Source: VRUE01 sp036276735 (GTDB lineage: Bacteria > Actinomycetota > Thermoleophilia > Solirubrobacterales > 70-9). Taken from it: a stretch of DNA of 64,000 bases. Shown here one piece after another: positions 15,559 to 24,677 of this stretch. The notes below the pieces were generated by a model that had not been told where the DNA came from, did no database searches, and saw only the letters and a list, made by a program, of their open reading frames with translations. The translations under genes were made by a program, and so were the position numbers. The stretch spans positions 1 to 64,000 of the forward strand of contig DASUOH010000007.1 in NCBI GenBank assembly GCA_036276735.1, written 5' to 3'. Position 1 is the first letter of the stretch. The number at the start of each line of letters is the position of its first letter.

Positions 15559-15625
15559 GGTAAGCGACGGCGGGGATCGTCGTCTTACCCGCCGATCGTC
15601 GAGCCGGCTTCGAGCGGCCTATACT
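15559..15625 (+). promoter_or_regulatory. Upstream region of sigma-factor gene: hairpin and TATACT box
   Basis: GGTAAG-CGACG pairs with CGTCG-T-CTTACC (15559-15589), and a TATACT hexamer at 15620-15625 could be a -10 element for the sigma gene. No convincing -35 hexamer was found 17 bp upstream. Confidence 0.3.
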
Positions 15626-15699
15626 TCGCTCCCTGACCGGAGCTTCGGGGCCGGCCAGGAGGGGAAACGGGTTGCACTGGAGGCAGTGAGATCGAATCG

Positions 15700-16824
<1,125 letters not shown>

Positions 16825-16911
16825 TCTGACGGTCGGAGACGCCGTCATGCGGCGTCCTCGGTCGCTCGCGTGCGGAGCACGCCACGCTCCCTGCGTCCTT
16901 GCCTGACGACG

Positions 16912-16975
16912 TCTCCGCCTCGTCAGAGGATGTCCCCGACGCGTCAGGGGTTGTCTCCGCCTCGTCAGGGATGGA
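16912..16975 (+). repeat. Three direct 21-bp repeats at the start of the reductase gene
   Basis: Three 21-bp units, each of the form GTCTCCGCCTCGTCAG plus five variable bases, run in tandem. Read in the downstream frame they encode SPPRQ-, SPTRQ- and SPPRQ-type heptapeptides, so they are either a coding N-terminal tail or a regulatory array before the true start. Confidence 0.5.
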
Positions 16976-17451
16976 ATACTGCCGCGATCTCGCTGCTCGG
17001 TGACAAGTTCTACTCTCGCGCCTCGCAGCTGATGGGCGCCGCCGGCTTGCGGGTGACCGGGAAGCTCAACGTGCCGCTCTACCGGCTGAGCGGCGGCCGG
17101 GTCGGCGGCCGTATCGCCGACGCTCCGGTGTTGTTGCTGACGACGACCGGCCGCAAGTCGGGCGAGCAGCGCACGGTGCCGGTGGTCTACCTGCGCGACG
17201 GTGAGCGGATTTCGGTGATCGGCTCCAATGCCGGCCACAGCCGGACGCCGGCCTGGTCGCTCAACCTGCAGGCCAATCCCGAGGCCGAAATCGAGCTGGG
17301 GCGGCGTAGCTGGCAGGTCCGGGCGCGGCTGGCCGAGGGCGCGGAGCGGGTCGAACTGTGGCGCAAGCACGTCGAGCAATACTCCGGCTTCGACGAATAC
17401 GAGGCGCGCACCGATCGCGACATCGCCCTCTTCGTCCTGGAGCCGCGCTGA
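16930..17451 (+). CDS. Deazaflavin-dependent nitroreductase-family (Ddn-like) protein
   Basis: About 173 residues if ATG 16930 is used; the frame is open back to GTG 16870, and TTG 16951 is another option. The core holds the family motif APVLLLTTTGRKSGEQRTVP, then GSNAGHSRTPAWSLNLQANP and a final EYEARTDRDIALFVLEPR. Members bind F420 or related deazaflavins and reduce nitro or quinone compounds. The start region overlaps three 21-bp repeats and no ribosome site is well placed, so the N-terminus is unsure. It lies ~100 bp after the sigma gene and is closed by a strong hairpin. Confidence 0.78.
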   Translation: MSPTRQGLSPPRQGWNTAAISLLGDKFYSRASQLMGAAGLRVTGKLNVPLYRLSGGRVGGRIADAPVLLLTTTGRKSGEQRTVPVVYLRDGERISVIGSNAGHSRTPAWSLNLQANPEAEIELGRRSWQVRARLAEGAERVELWRKHVEQYSGFDEYEARTDRDIALFVLEPR

Positions 17452-17464
17452 CCGGGGGCCCCGA

Positions 17465-17501
17465 ACGCGCTTGACCACCCACTATGGGTGGTTAAGCGCG
17501 T
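17465..17501 (+). terminator. Strong stem-loop, probable terminator
   Basis: Seventeen-base arms (ACGCGCTTGACCACCCA and TGGGTGGTTAAGCGCGT) pair with a single G-T and a CTA loop. It lies between the reductase stop and tRNA-Tyr. There is no T-run, so it may act as a REP-like or processing element instead. Confidence 0.55.
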
Positions 17502-17530
17502 CAACGTCCCGCTAGACTCGCTGCGCCCCT

Positions 17531-17612
17531 GGGGGAGTGCCCGAGTGGTTAAAGGGGACTGGCTGTAAACCAGTTGGCTCTGCCTACGCAGGTTCGAATC
17601 CTGCCTCCCCCA
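17531..17612 (+). tRNA. tRNA-Tyr (GTA anticodon)
   Basis: Class-II tRNA with acceptor GGGGGAG/CTCCCCC, discriminator A, anticodon stem ACTGG/CCAGT with loop CTGTAAA giving GUA, a variable arm and a TTCGAAT T-loop. CCA is not encoded. Confidence 0.95.
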
Positions 17613-17638
17613 TATGAGCATCGATCGGAGGAGGCACC

Positions 17639-18355
17639 GTGCCTGACCTGAGCGGGCGCACGGTCGCAATCGCCGGTGTCGGCGGCGGCCTCGGGCCGGT
17701 CGTAGCTGAACGGCTCGCAGCGGCCGGGGCCGCCATTTGCGCTTGTGACCGCGATCTCGACGCCGCCGAAGAGGCGATCGCGGCGCTCGCTCTGCCGGAG
17801 GAGCGACGCGACGCGCGCGCGGTCGACCTGCTCGACGAGGCGGCGACCCGCGAGTGGTGCGCGGCGCTCCGCGAGCGCTTCGGCGGCGTCGACTGCCTGC
17901 TCCACCTGGTCGGGGGCTGGCGCGGCGGGCAGCCGCTACAGGAGGCGCCGCTTGCCGACTGGGAGCTGCTGGAGAAGCTGCTGATTCGAACCGTCCAGCA
18001 CACCAGCCGTGCCTTCCACGATGCCCTGCTGGCCAGCGAGCACGGCCGCTTCGTCCTCGTCTCCGCCAAGCAGGCCCAGTCCCCGACCAGCTCCAATGCA
18101 GCGTACGCCTCCGCCAAGGCGGCTGCCGAGGCCTGGACGCTCGCCCTGGCGGATGGCTTCCAATCCACCCGCGCCACCGCCAACATCCTCGTTGTCGAGG
18201 CGATTTTGACCGCTGCGATGCGCGAAGAGGCCGGTGAGGGGGACTACGCGACCTTCACCCCGGCCGAGCACCTTGCCGAGGCGATCGCGTTCGTCTGCTC
18301 AGATGCCGCCGAAAAGATGAACGGTCAGCGGCTGGGAATTACCATGGGTAGATGA
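17639..18355 (+). CDS. SDR-family NAD(P)-dependent oxidoreductase
   Basis: 238 residues. The Rossmann loop is GVGGGLG (classical SDRs have TGxxxGxG), an acidic residue follows beta-2 (CDRDLD), and the active-site region has VLVSAKQAQSP and YASAK (Tyr-x-x-x-Lys). The catalytic Ser is plausible in LVSAK. The substrate is unknown. GTG start at 17639 with CGGAGGAGG upstream. Its stop overlaps the ATG of the MerR-type gene (ATGA), so the regulator may control or respond to this reaction. Confidence 0.82.
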   Translation: MPDLSGRTVAIAGVGGGLGPVVAERLAAAGAAICACDRDLDAAEEAIAALALPEERRDARAVDLLDEAATREWCAALRERFGGVDCLLHLVGGWRGGQPLQEAPLADWELLEKLLIRTVQHTSRAFHDALLASEHGRFVLVSAKQAQSPTSSNAAYASAKAAAEAWTLALADGFQSTRATANILVVEAILTAAMREEAGEGDYATFTPAEHLAEAIAFVCSDAAEKMNGQRLGITMGR

Positions 18356-19107
18356 CGACCAGCACGCCAGCCGAGGGTGAGATGACGATCCGCGACCTCG
18401 CGGAGCGCACCGGGATGACGGTGCGCAACATCCGTGCGCATCAGACGCGGGGTCTGTTGCCGCCGCCGATCGTCCGCGGCCGCACCGGCTACTACAACGA
18501 GGAGCACGTCGCCCGCATCGAGCTGACCAAGGAGATGCAGGCGGACGGCCTCAACCTCGAGGCGATCCGCCGCGTGCTCGAAAGCGGCGATGGCTCGGCT
18601 GCGGCGATCTTCGACTTCACCCGGGCCCTGCGGGTGCCGTTCGAAGACGAGGCCCCCGAGATCTTCGACATGGAGGAGATTGCCGCGATCTGGGACGCCG
18701 AGGTCAACCTGGAGCTGTTCCGTCGCGCCGAAGAGCTCGGCATTTTCCGCTCCCTGCCCGACGGCCGGATCGAGGTGATCAGCCCGCGGCTACTGCAGGG
18801 GGCCGCTGAGCTGGCCAAGCTCGGCATTGGCCCCGACGGCATGTTGGCGACGGCCGAGAAGCTGCGCCAGCACGCCGACGGCGTCGCCCGTGCCTTTGTC
18901 GAGCTCTTCGTCCGTGAGATTTGGGATCCGTTCGATCGGGCCGGGCGGCCGGAGCGTGACTGGCCACGGATGAGCGAGGCACTCGAACGGATGCGCCCGC
19001 TTGCCGCCGGCGCGCTCCTTGCCACCTTCCAGATCGCGATGGGGGAAGCGATCGAGAAGCAGAGCGAGCGAACCCTGCGGCTCGCCGCGGGGAACGACTC
19101 AGGTTAG
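18352..19107 (+). CDS. MerR-family transcriptional regulator
   Basis: 251 residues. The N-terminal winged helix reads MTIRDLAERTGMTVRNIRAH, then QTRGLLPPPIVRGRTGYYN and the short helix LEAIRRVLESGD. The C-terminal ~170 residues are helical without Cys and match no sensor known to me. Translationally coupled to the SDR gene through ATGA. Its 3' end overlaps a convergent TetR gene by nine bases. Confidence 0.85.
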   Translation: MTTSTPAEGEMTIRDLAERTGMTVRNIRAHQTRGLLPPPIVRGRTGYYNEEHVARIELTKEMQADGLNLEAIRRVLESGDGSAAAIFDFTRALRVPFEDEAPEIFDMEEIAAIWDAEVNLELFRRAEELGIFRSLPDGRIEVISPRLLQGAAELAKLGIGPDGMLATAEKLRQHADGVARAFVELFVREIWDPFDRAGRPERDWPRMSEALERMRPLAAGALLATFQIAMGEAIEKQSERTLRLAAGNDSG

Positions 19108-19854
19108 GGGCGCCCCGCCCAGCTCTTCGGCGGCAGCCTTCCTGCCTTCATAAGGCAGGACCGCGAAATACATCAACGAGGGAAGCAGCGCGTCGAGCTC
19201 CGCTGTCTCACCTCTCTGGAGACGTGCGTAGAGGACCGATTCGATGCCGCCGACGACGCCGGCCGCGGCGATCGCCGAGGGAGGACCGTCCAGGCTCTCC
19301 CCGGCCGCCGCGTCGATGCACGCGGCGAAGCGGTCGAGCAGCTCGTCGCGCCGGCGCAGGCCGGCCGGCGTCGAGGCACGCGCCTCGACGATCAACGTCC
19401 GGGCCCCATTCGAATCCTCCGTGGCGAACTGCAGCAGCGCCCGCAGTCCCTCCCGCAGCCAGTCCCGCCAGCCGCCCTGCGCCGCGTCGAGTGCCTCGTC
19501 AAGGCGCTTTCGCATCCTTGCCGACGCGGCATCGAAGGCCGCCAGGAAGCAGTCCTCCTTGTCTTTGAACTGTTCGTAGAAGGTAGGGCGGGAGACGCCC
19601 GCCCGGCCGAGCACATCCTGCACGGTCAGCGTCCGATAGCCCAGCTCGTTGACCGTCACGAGCATCGCCGCGAGCATGCGCTCGCGCTGGAGCGCTCGCA
19701 CCAGGTCGGGAGGCAGCGTCCTCACGCCAGCCGGGAAGCGGCCGTCAGCTTTGCTCAGCAGGTCGATCGCTTCCTGCAGTTCGGCTTCGGTCCACCGGTC
19801 TCCCATTGCGCCGGCAAGCATGTCGTGGGTGAGAACGATCCGCTTCGGTGCCAT
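19099..19854 (-). CDS. TetR/AcrR-family regulator (1 of 3)
   Basis: 251 residues, longer than usual because ~55 residues precede the DNA-binding part. The helix-turn-helix reads MLVTVNELGYRTLTVQDVLG, then AGVSRPTFYEQFKDKEDCFLAAF. The C-terminal ligand domain ends with VVGGIESVLYARLQRGE, resembling the other two TetR proteins here. The palindrome TAGAAAC-N6-GTTTCTA overlaps its start codon, pointing to autorepression. Confidence 0.87.
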   Translation of the reverse strand: MAPKRIVLTHDMLAGAMGDRWTEAELQEAIDLLSKADGRFPAGVRTLPPDLVRALQRERMLAAMLVTVNELGYRTLTVQDVLGRAGVSRPTFYEQFKDKEDCFLAAFDAASARMRKRLDEALDAAQGGWRDWLREGLRALLQFATEDSNGARTLIVEARASTPAGLRRRDELLDRFAACIDAAAGESLDGPPSAIAAAGVVGGIESVLYARLQRGETAELDALLPSLMYFAVLPYEGRKAAAEELGGAPLT

Positions 19855-19873
19855 AGAAACCTAGACGTTTCTA
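19854..19873. promoter_or_regulatory. TetR-type operator palindrome
   Basis: TAGAAAC and GTTTCTA are perfect 7-bp arms with spacer CTAGAC, starting at the first base of the TetR gene's ATG (19854, minus strand) and lying ~90 bp before the divergent TetR gene. Confidence 0.55.
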
Positions 19874-19959
19874 CTGAAAATCGAACAGCCCTCACACGGT
19901 ACCAAAGGGGTCCCCGCCGCGCTGTGCGGTCTCGGTGACCGCGGCTATTCTTTCCCGCC

Positions 19960-20571
19960 ATGCGCCCGAGCCTCCCACCCGAGTTCATCGCACTCCACAA
20001 GCGGAACCGGATCATGGCGGCATTCGCCGAGCTGACGGCTGAAAAGGGATATGAGGCGACAAAGATCTCCGACGTCGTCAAGCGTGCGGCTGTGGCGCGC
20101 AAGACTCTTTACGACAACTTTTCGGGCAAGGAAGAGGTATTCCTGGCGGCGTTCGATGCGGCGGTAGACGGTATGGCGAGCCGGGCCGAGGAGGCGTGCG
20201 CGTCGGTGGAGGGTGGCTGGGAGGCCGCGGTGGAAGCCGGGCTGGCGGGGCTGCTTGCCTACGTCGCCGAGGAGCCCGCGATGACACGGCTATGCCTGGT
20301 CGACGCCCAGTCGGCGACACCGGCGTCGGTCGAACGCCACGAGCAGACCATGCAGCGCTTCATCGAGCTGGCGCGGCAGAGGCTGCCCCGTGAGGGGCCG
20401 CTGCCGGAGACGGTCGACGAGGCCGTGGTGGGTGGCGTCGCCCACATCCTCAGCCGGGAGCTGCGCCACGGCAGGGCGGCCGAGGCGCCCGATTTACTGC
20501 CCCAGTTGCGCGAGTTCGTTGTAGGGCAATATCGCGCACCCCTAACGAAGGGGGCGGGCAGGGGCCGCTGA
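19960..20571 (+). CDS. TetR/AcrR-family regulator (2 of 3)
   Basis: 203 residues. The DNA-binding region is IMAAFAELTAEKGYEATKIS, then AAVARKTLYDNFSGKEEVFLAAF, followed by a C-terminal domain with TVDEAVVGGVAHILSRELRHG. It is divergent from TetR 1 and 23 bp upstream of TetR 3. Three adjacent TetR genes with similar C-terminal motifs suggest local duplication and divergence. Confidence 0.87.
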   Translation: MRPSLPPEFIALHKRNRIMAAFAELTAEKGYEATKISDVVKRAAVARKTLYDNFSGKEEVFLAAFDAAVDGMASRAEEACASVEGGWEAAVEAGLAGLLAYVAEEPAMTRLCLVDAQSATPASVERHEQTMQRFIELARQRLPREGPLPETVDEAVVGGVAHILSRELRHGRAAEAPDLLPQLREFVVGQYRAPLTKGAGRGR

Positions 20572-20594
20572 GCACTGGCAGACTTTCGTCTGAG

Positions 20595-21236
20595 ATGAAA
20601 TCGCTGCCGCGCGGCCGCCACGGCCTTTCCCGGGAGTTCGTAGTCCAGAACCAGCTCGACCGACTGCTCGACTCGATTGCCGAGTCCTTGCATGAGTACG
20701 GCTACGACAAGACGACCGTGTCGGTTATCACCTCCCAGGCGCGAGTCTCCAAGAGTGACTTCTACCGCCACTTCACGAGCAAAGACCAATGCTTCCTCGC
20801 CGCCTATGACGACGCGGTCGAACGTCTGCGCCGCGAGGTCCTTGGCCCCTGCGCCAAGAAGGACGACTGGGCCACCGCCGTCGTTGCGGCGCTGGAGGCC
20901 GTGCTCGGGTTTCTAGCCCGAAACCCGGCTCGTGGCGATTTGCTCTTCGTGGAGGGGCTGCGCGCCGGCCCCGACGTCTACGCCCGCTTTCAGAGGGTCG
21001 TGCACAGCTTTGTGTGCTATCTCAGCGACCGGGCGCCACAGCCGGCGGCGGGGGGAGCGCCGGGCGATTGCGTCGCCGAGGCGGTGGTCGGCGGTATCGC
21101 CTCCCTGCTCAGTCGTTGGGTCCTGGCGGGTGAGACTGAGGAGATCGAGGACAGGTTGGCCGAAATCACGGAGTTTGCGTTGACGCCCTACCTCGGCAGC
21201 GCGGAGGCCCGACGCATCGCGTCGCGCGACGCATAG
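20595..21236 (+). CDS. TetR/AcrR-family regulator (3 of 3)
   Basis: 213 residues. The DNA-binding region is SIAESLHEYGYDKTTVSVIT, then ARVSKSDFYRHFTSKDQCFLAAYDD. The C-terminal domain includes CVAEAVVGGIASLLSRWVLAG. It follows TetR 2 in the same direction and precedes the dCTP-deaminase gene by ten bases, which may place that gene under the same promoter. The ligand is unknown. Confidence 0.86.
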   Translation: MKSLPRGRHGLSREFVVQNQLDRLLDSIAESLHEYGYDKTTVSVITSQARVSKSDFYRHFTSKDQCFLAAYDDAVERLRREVLGPCAKKDDWATAVVAALEAVLGFLARNPARGDLLFVEGLRAGPDVYARFQRVVHSFVCYLSDRAPQPAAGGAPGDCVAEAVVGGIASLLSRWVLAGETEEIEDRLAEITEFALTPYLGSAEARRIASRDA

Positions 21237-21246
21237 GGTCTCCTCG

Positions 21247-22434
21247 ATGAGCGAGGTGGCGACCGCGACCGGCAGGGGGGTGCTCCCCTCACAGGCGCTG
21301 AGCGAGGCAATCGAGGCGGAATGGGTCAGCTCCGGCGATTACCGGATTCGGCCCGAGGCCGTGCAGCCGGCGAGCATCGACCTGCGACTCGGCGATCATG
21401 CCTGGGCCCTGCGCTGCAGCTTCCTGCCCGACGTCGACTCGACGGTCGAGGAGAAGATCGACGGGCTCGCCTTCCAGAAAATCGACCTGCGCGACGGCGC
21501 CGTGCTCGAGCGCGACCGGCCTTACCTCGTGCCCCTGCTCGAGGAGCTGACCTTGCCCGAGGACGTGCGCGCCAAGGCCAACCCGAAGAGCTCGACCGGC
21601 CGGCTCGACGTCTTCACGCGGGTTCTCACTGACCGCCATCACCGCTTCGACGAGATTCGGTCGGGCTACCGGGGGCGCCTCTACCTGGAGGTGGTGCCGC
21701 GCTCCTTCGCGATCCAGGTGAAGACCGGCCTCTCGCTCAACCAGCTGCGCCTGGCGCGCGGCGACGTGCGGCTCGGCGACGAGGAGATCCGCCAGCTGCA
21801 ATCCGAGTTCCCGCTGCTTTACCTCGACTCCCACGCGCTCCGCGAGTCGGAGTTGGCGCTCGCCGAGGGGCTCTTCCTGAGCGTCGACCTATCCGGTCCC
21901 AGCGACCGCATCGTCGGCTACCGCGCGAAGAAGAACAGCCTGCCGATCGACCTCTCCAAAATCCGCGCTTACCGCTGGACCGACTACTGGGATCCCGTCT
22001 TTCCCGAGGCCGGGGGCCGGATCGTCCTCGAGCCGGAGATCTTCTACCTGCTCCTCTCCGCCGAGGGCGTCTGCATCCCGCCCCAGGTGGCGGCCGAGAT
22101 GATGGCCTACGACCCGACCGCCGGCGAGCTGCGCACCCACTACGCCGGATTCTTCGACCCCGGTTTCGGCTACGACCCCGCTGGAGGCCGCCACGGCAGC
22201 CGCGCGGCGCTCGAGGTGCGCGCCCGCGACGTCTCGTTCATGGTCGAGCACCGCCAACCGGTCTGCAAGCTGGCGCTGGAGTGGACGAGCGCGCCCGCCG
22301 AGCGCCTCTACGGCGCCGAGCTCGGCTCCAACTACCAGGGCCAGGTGACGATGCTGAGCAAGCATTTCGAGGAGCAGGCGTCGGTCGGTGAGATCGCCAC
22401 TCCTCCCGAAACGCGCGGCGGGAGCCGCGCTTGA
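21247..22434 (+). CDS. dcd: Double-length 2'-deoxycytidine 5'-triphosphate deaminase
   Basis: 395 residues, about twice ordinary Dcd, matching the long form with two dUTPase-like beta-barrels. The N-terminal half has PASIDLRLGDHAWALRCSF and the active-site motif KANPKSSTGRLDVFTRV. The C-terminal half has a second barrel (GGRIVLEPEIFYLLLSAEGV ... AALEVRARDVSFMVEHRQ). The enzyme deaminates dCTP to dUTP on the way to dTMP. It starts ten bases after the third TetR gene. A 54-nt stem-loop covers its stop and the start of ytoQ. Confidence 0.85.
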   Translation: MSEVATATGRGVLPSQALSEAIEAEWVSSGDYRIRPEAVQPASIDLRLGDHAWALRCSFLPDVDSTVEEKIDGLAFQKIDLRDGAVLERDRPYLVPLLEELTLPEDVRAKANPKSSTGRLDVFTRVLTDRHHRFDEIRSGYRGRLYLEVVPRSFAIQVKTGLSLNQLRLARGDVRLGDEEIRQLQSEFPLLYLDSHALRESELALAEGLFLSVDLSGPSDRIVGYRAKKNSLPIDLSKIRAYRWTDYWDPVFPEAGGRIVLEPEIFYLLLSAEGVCIPPQVAAEMMAYDPTAGELRTHYAGFFDPGFGYDPAGGRHGSRAALEVRARDVSFMVEHRQPVCKLALEWTSAPAERLYGAELGSNYQGQVTMLSKHFEEQASVGEIATPPETRGGSRA

Positions 22435-22451
22435 GTGTTTCGGGAGGAGTG
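22398..22451 (+). promoter_or_regulatory. Nested stem-loop over the dcd stop and ytoQ start
   Basis: Outer arms CACTCCTCCCGAAAC and GTTTCGGGAGGAGTG pair perfectly (15 bp); inside is GCGCGGC/GCCGCGC with loop GGGA. The outer 3' arm contains GGGAGGAG, a ribosome-site-like run, which would be buried when folded. Confidence 0.6.
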
Positions 22452-22919
22452 ACCATCCCACCTCGTGCCTGGAGGGTTTATCTGGCGGGGGAGATTCACT
22501 CGGACTGGCGCGAGCGGATCGAGGCCGGCGCCCGCGAAGCGGGCCTGCCGGTCGAGTTCAGCGCGCCGGTCACCGACCACGCCGCCTCCGACGACGCCGG
22601 GGTTGGCACGCTGGGTGAGGAGCAGAGCCCGTTTTGGCGCGACCACATGGGCGCCGGCGTCAACGCCATACGTACCCAGACGTCGATCCGCGACGCCGAC
22701 ATCGTCGTCGTCCGCTTCGGCGAGAAGTACCGGCAGTGGAACGCCGCATTTGACGCCGGCTTCGCCGCTGCCCTCGGCAAGCCGATCGTCACCCTCCACG
22801 ACACCGACCTCGACCACGCGCTGAAGGAGGTCGACCGCGCCGCCCAGGCGACTGCCCGCACCGCCGAGCAGGTGGTCGACGTCCTGCGTTACGTGATCGA
22901 GGGCCAGCTGCCGGTGTAG
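22431..22919 (+). CDS. ytoQ: YtoQ-family protein
   Basis: 162 residues. The family opening AWRVYLAGEIHSDWRERI is clear, followed by SAPVTDHAASD, FWRDHMGAGVNAIRT, DADIVVVRFGEKYRQWNAAFDAG and KPIVTLHD. This resembles the nucleoside 2-deoxyribosyltransferase-like fold, but the reaction is unknown. TTG 22431 overlaps the dcd stop (TTGA) with GGGAG just before; GTG 22449 is an alternative closer to the usual family start. Both lie in a strong stem-loop. Position after dcd hints at nucleotide metabolism. Confidence 0.78.
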   Translation: MSVSGGVTIPPRAWRVYLAGEIHSDWRERIEAGAREAGLPVEFSAPVTDHAASDDAGVGTLGEEQSPFWRDHMGAGVNAIRTQTSIRDADIVVVRFGEKYRQWNAAFDAGFAAALGKPIVTLHDTDLDHALKEVDRAAQATARTAEQVVDVLRYVIEGQLPV

Positions 22920-22928
22920 ATTGCGCGC

Positions 22929-23420
22929 ATGTCGGGGGAGAGCAACAAAGCGACGATCGAGCGCTTCTACGGAGCCTTCAACGACTGCAACGGCGCAGCG
23001 ATGACGGCGTGCTACGCGCCCGGAGCCCACTTCCGCGACCCCGCCTTCGGCGACCTTCATGGCGAGGACGTCGGCGCGATGTGGCGGATGCTGACCAGCC
23101 GCGCCACCGACCTCGTCGTCGAGCTGCACGAGCACGAGGCCGGCGAGACCTCTGGGACCGCCCACTGGATTGCCCGCTACAGCTTCGGCGCCACGGGGCG
23201 CCCCGTGGTCAACGACATCCGCGCCACCTTCCGCTTCGCCGAGGACGGGCGGATAAAGGACCACGTCGACGAGTTCGACTTCCGCCGCTGGGCAAAGCAA
23301 GCGCTCGGCCCCAGCGGCCATCTCGTGGCCCTGGTGCCGCCCCTGCGCTCCAAGGCCCGCGCCAAAGCCCTCGACCAGCTCGAGCGCTTCAAGCGCGAGG
23401 AGACCGGCTCCAGCATTTAG
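22929..23420 (+). CDS. NTF2-like (SnoaL-type) protein
   Basis: 163 residues. The cone-shaped NTF2 fold is suggested by ATIERFYGAFNDCNGAAMTA at the start, CYAPGAHFRDPAFG, a WRMLTSRATDL region and RATFRFAEDGRIKDHVDEFDF near the end. Members include epoxide hydrolases, cyclases and binding proteins, so no reaction can be assigned. ATG at 22929, ten bases after ytoQ. A basic helical tail follows the fold. Confidence 0.78.
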   Translation: MSGESNKATIERFYGAFNDCNGAAMTACYAPGAHFRDPAFGDLHGEDVGAMWRMLTSRATDLVVELHEHEAGETSGTAHWIARYSFGATGRPVVNDIRATFRFAEDGRIKDHVDEFDFRRWAKQALGPSGHLVALVPPLRSKARAKALDQLERFKREETGSSI

Positions 23421-23444
23421 CACTCCAGCCCGTCGTGGCGTTAT

Positions 23445-23460
23445 GCGAACATGTGTTCGC
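23445..23460. promoter_or_regulatory. LexA (SOS) box
   Basis: GCGAACATGTGTTCGC matches the LexA site of Actinobacteria and Bacillus (CGAAC-N4-GTTCG), with 7-bp arms. It sits immediately before the GTG start of the radical SAM gene, where a bound repressor would block transcription. From memory, mycobacterial Rv2578c is also listed with an SOS box. Confidence 0.8.
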
Positions 23461-24216
23461 GTGCGCTGGGACGAGCAACGAGTGGAGAACGACCTGCGTC
23501 TTCCGGGCGTCGGCGACGGCACCGTGGTGCGCACCTTCGATGCGCCCGAGGCGATGGGCATCCGCTTCCACGAGGTGCGCGCCAAGTCGGCCCTGAACCG
23601 CGTGCCCGGCGGTCGCTACGGCTTCAACTGGACGATCAACTCATATCGAGGTTGCACTCATGCTTGCGCCTATTGCCTGGCTGGCGATACCACGATCCTC
23701 ATGGGCGACGGGCGGGTCAAGCCGCTTGCGAAGCTGGTCGTCGGAGAGGAGATCTATGGAACCGAACGCCGCGGCGCCTACCGGCGCTATGTCAAGACGC
23801 GGATCCTCGCTCACTGGATGACGCGCAAAGAGGCGTACCGGATCACCCTGGAAGACGGAACGGAGTTGATTGCCAGCGGCGACCATCGGTTCCTCGCCGA
23901 CCGCGGTTGGAAGTACGTGATCGGCGCCGAACAGGGCCGTCGGCGACGTCCGCACCTGACACGCAACAGCAAGCTGATCGGCGTCGGCGATCTTGGCGAT
24001 ACGACCTCGGGCTCCGCGGAGTACCGGCGGGGATACCTCTGCGGCCTGATCCGGGGGGACGGGCATGTCGGGAGCTATGCCTGCGAAGTTCACCGCTTTC
24101 GCTTGGCGCTGACGGACGACGAGGCCCTCCATCGCGCTGCCGCTTACCTCATCGATGCCGGCATTCGTACCGATGAGTTCCAGTTCTTGGAGGGCGATGA
24201 GTTGAGACGGCAATGA
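23461..24216 (+). CDS. Rv2578c-family radical SAM protein, N-terminal part plus N-half of an intein
   Basis: 251 residues from GTG 23461 (VRWDEQRVEN); ATG 23443 is also in frame but lies before the LexA box. Residues 1-71 are the host protein up to YRGCTHACAY, the first two Cys of the radical SAM CxxxCxxC motif. At residue 72 an intein begins: CLAGDTTILMGDGRVKP (block A), ASGDHRFL (block B His) and YLCGLIRGDGHVG (first LAGLIDADG motif). The frame stops at 24214-24216 within the endonuclease domain, overlapping the next ATG (ATGA). A missing single base relative to a continuous 335-codon intein explains the break. The host enzyme family is related to SplB-type radical SAM proteins; its reaction is not established. 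Confidence 0.85.
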   Translation: MRWDEQRVENDLRLPGVGDGTVVRTFDAPEAMGIRFHEVRAKSALNRVPGGRYGFNWTINSYRGCTHACAYCLAGDTTILMGDGRVKPLAKLVVGEEIYGTERRGAYRRYVKTRILAHWMTRKEAYRITLEDGTELIASGDHRFLADRGWKYVIGAEQGRRRRPHLTRNSKLIGVGDLGDTTSGSAEYRRGYLCGLIRGDGHVGSYACEVHRFRLALTDDEALHRAAAYLIDAGIRTDEFQFLEGDELRRQ

Positions 24217-24677
24217 AAGCAATCCGCACCTCGGCACGCGACAGCGTCGAGCGCATTCGAAAGCTCATTCGGTGGCCCGATTCGTCCAGCGAGGAGTGGA
24301 CGCGCGGCTTTCTCGCGGGGATCTTCGATGCGGAGGGAGGAAGAAACGAGGCGCTGCGAATCTCGAACAAGGACTCCGAGATCCTCGACCGGATTGCCGA
24401 TTCGCTTCGCCGGCTCGGGTTCGCGCATACGGTCGAGCCGCCCGGCAAGACCGGCGTTCGAAACGTGCGCTTGCTCGGTGGCCTTCCCCAGCAACTTCGC
24501 TTCCTTCAGCGCGTGGACCCGGCGATCACGCGCAAGCGATCGCTCGCCGGGATCGCCCTCAAGTCGCAAGCCCGACTTGGCGTCGTCTCGATCGAGCCGC
24601 TTGGCCGGCGGATTCGCATGTTTGACATCACCACCGGGACCGGCGACTTCATCGCCAACGGGGTTGTCAGTCACAAC
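23674..24677 (+). other. LAGLIDADG intein, interrupted by a frameshift or split
   Basis: From Cys1 (23674) to the terminal Asn (24675-24677) the insert is 1004 nt, one short of 335 codons. Splicing residues look intact: Cys1, the block-B His, the penultimate His, the final Asn and the +1 Cys. Both endonuclease motifs are present, on either side of the break at ~24213. Insertion is exactly before the third Cys of CxxxCxxC. Confidence 0.88.

Noticed and set aside
17187..17669. Minus-strand frame with GRQDSNLRRQSQLVYSQ
   Set aside because: It is antisense to tRNA-Tyr and the reductase gene, another tRNA artefact.
24198..24216. Programmed -1 frameshift site within the intein
   Set aside because: No slippery heptamer of the X-XXY-YYZ type and no evident downstream pseudoknot. 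A lost base or a true split fits better.
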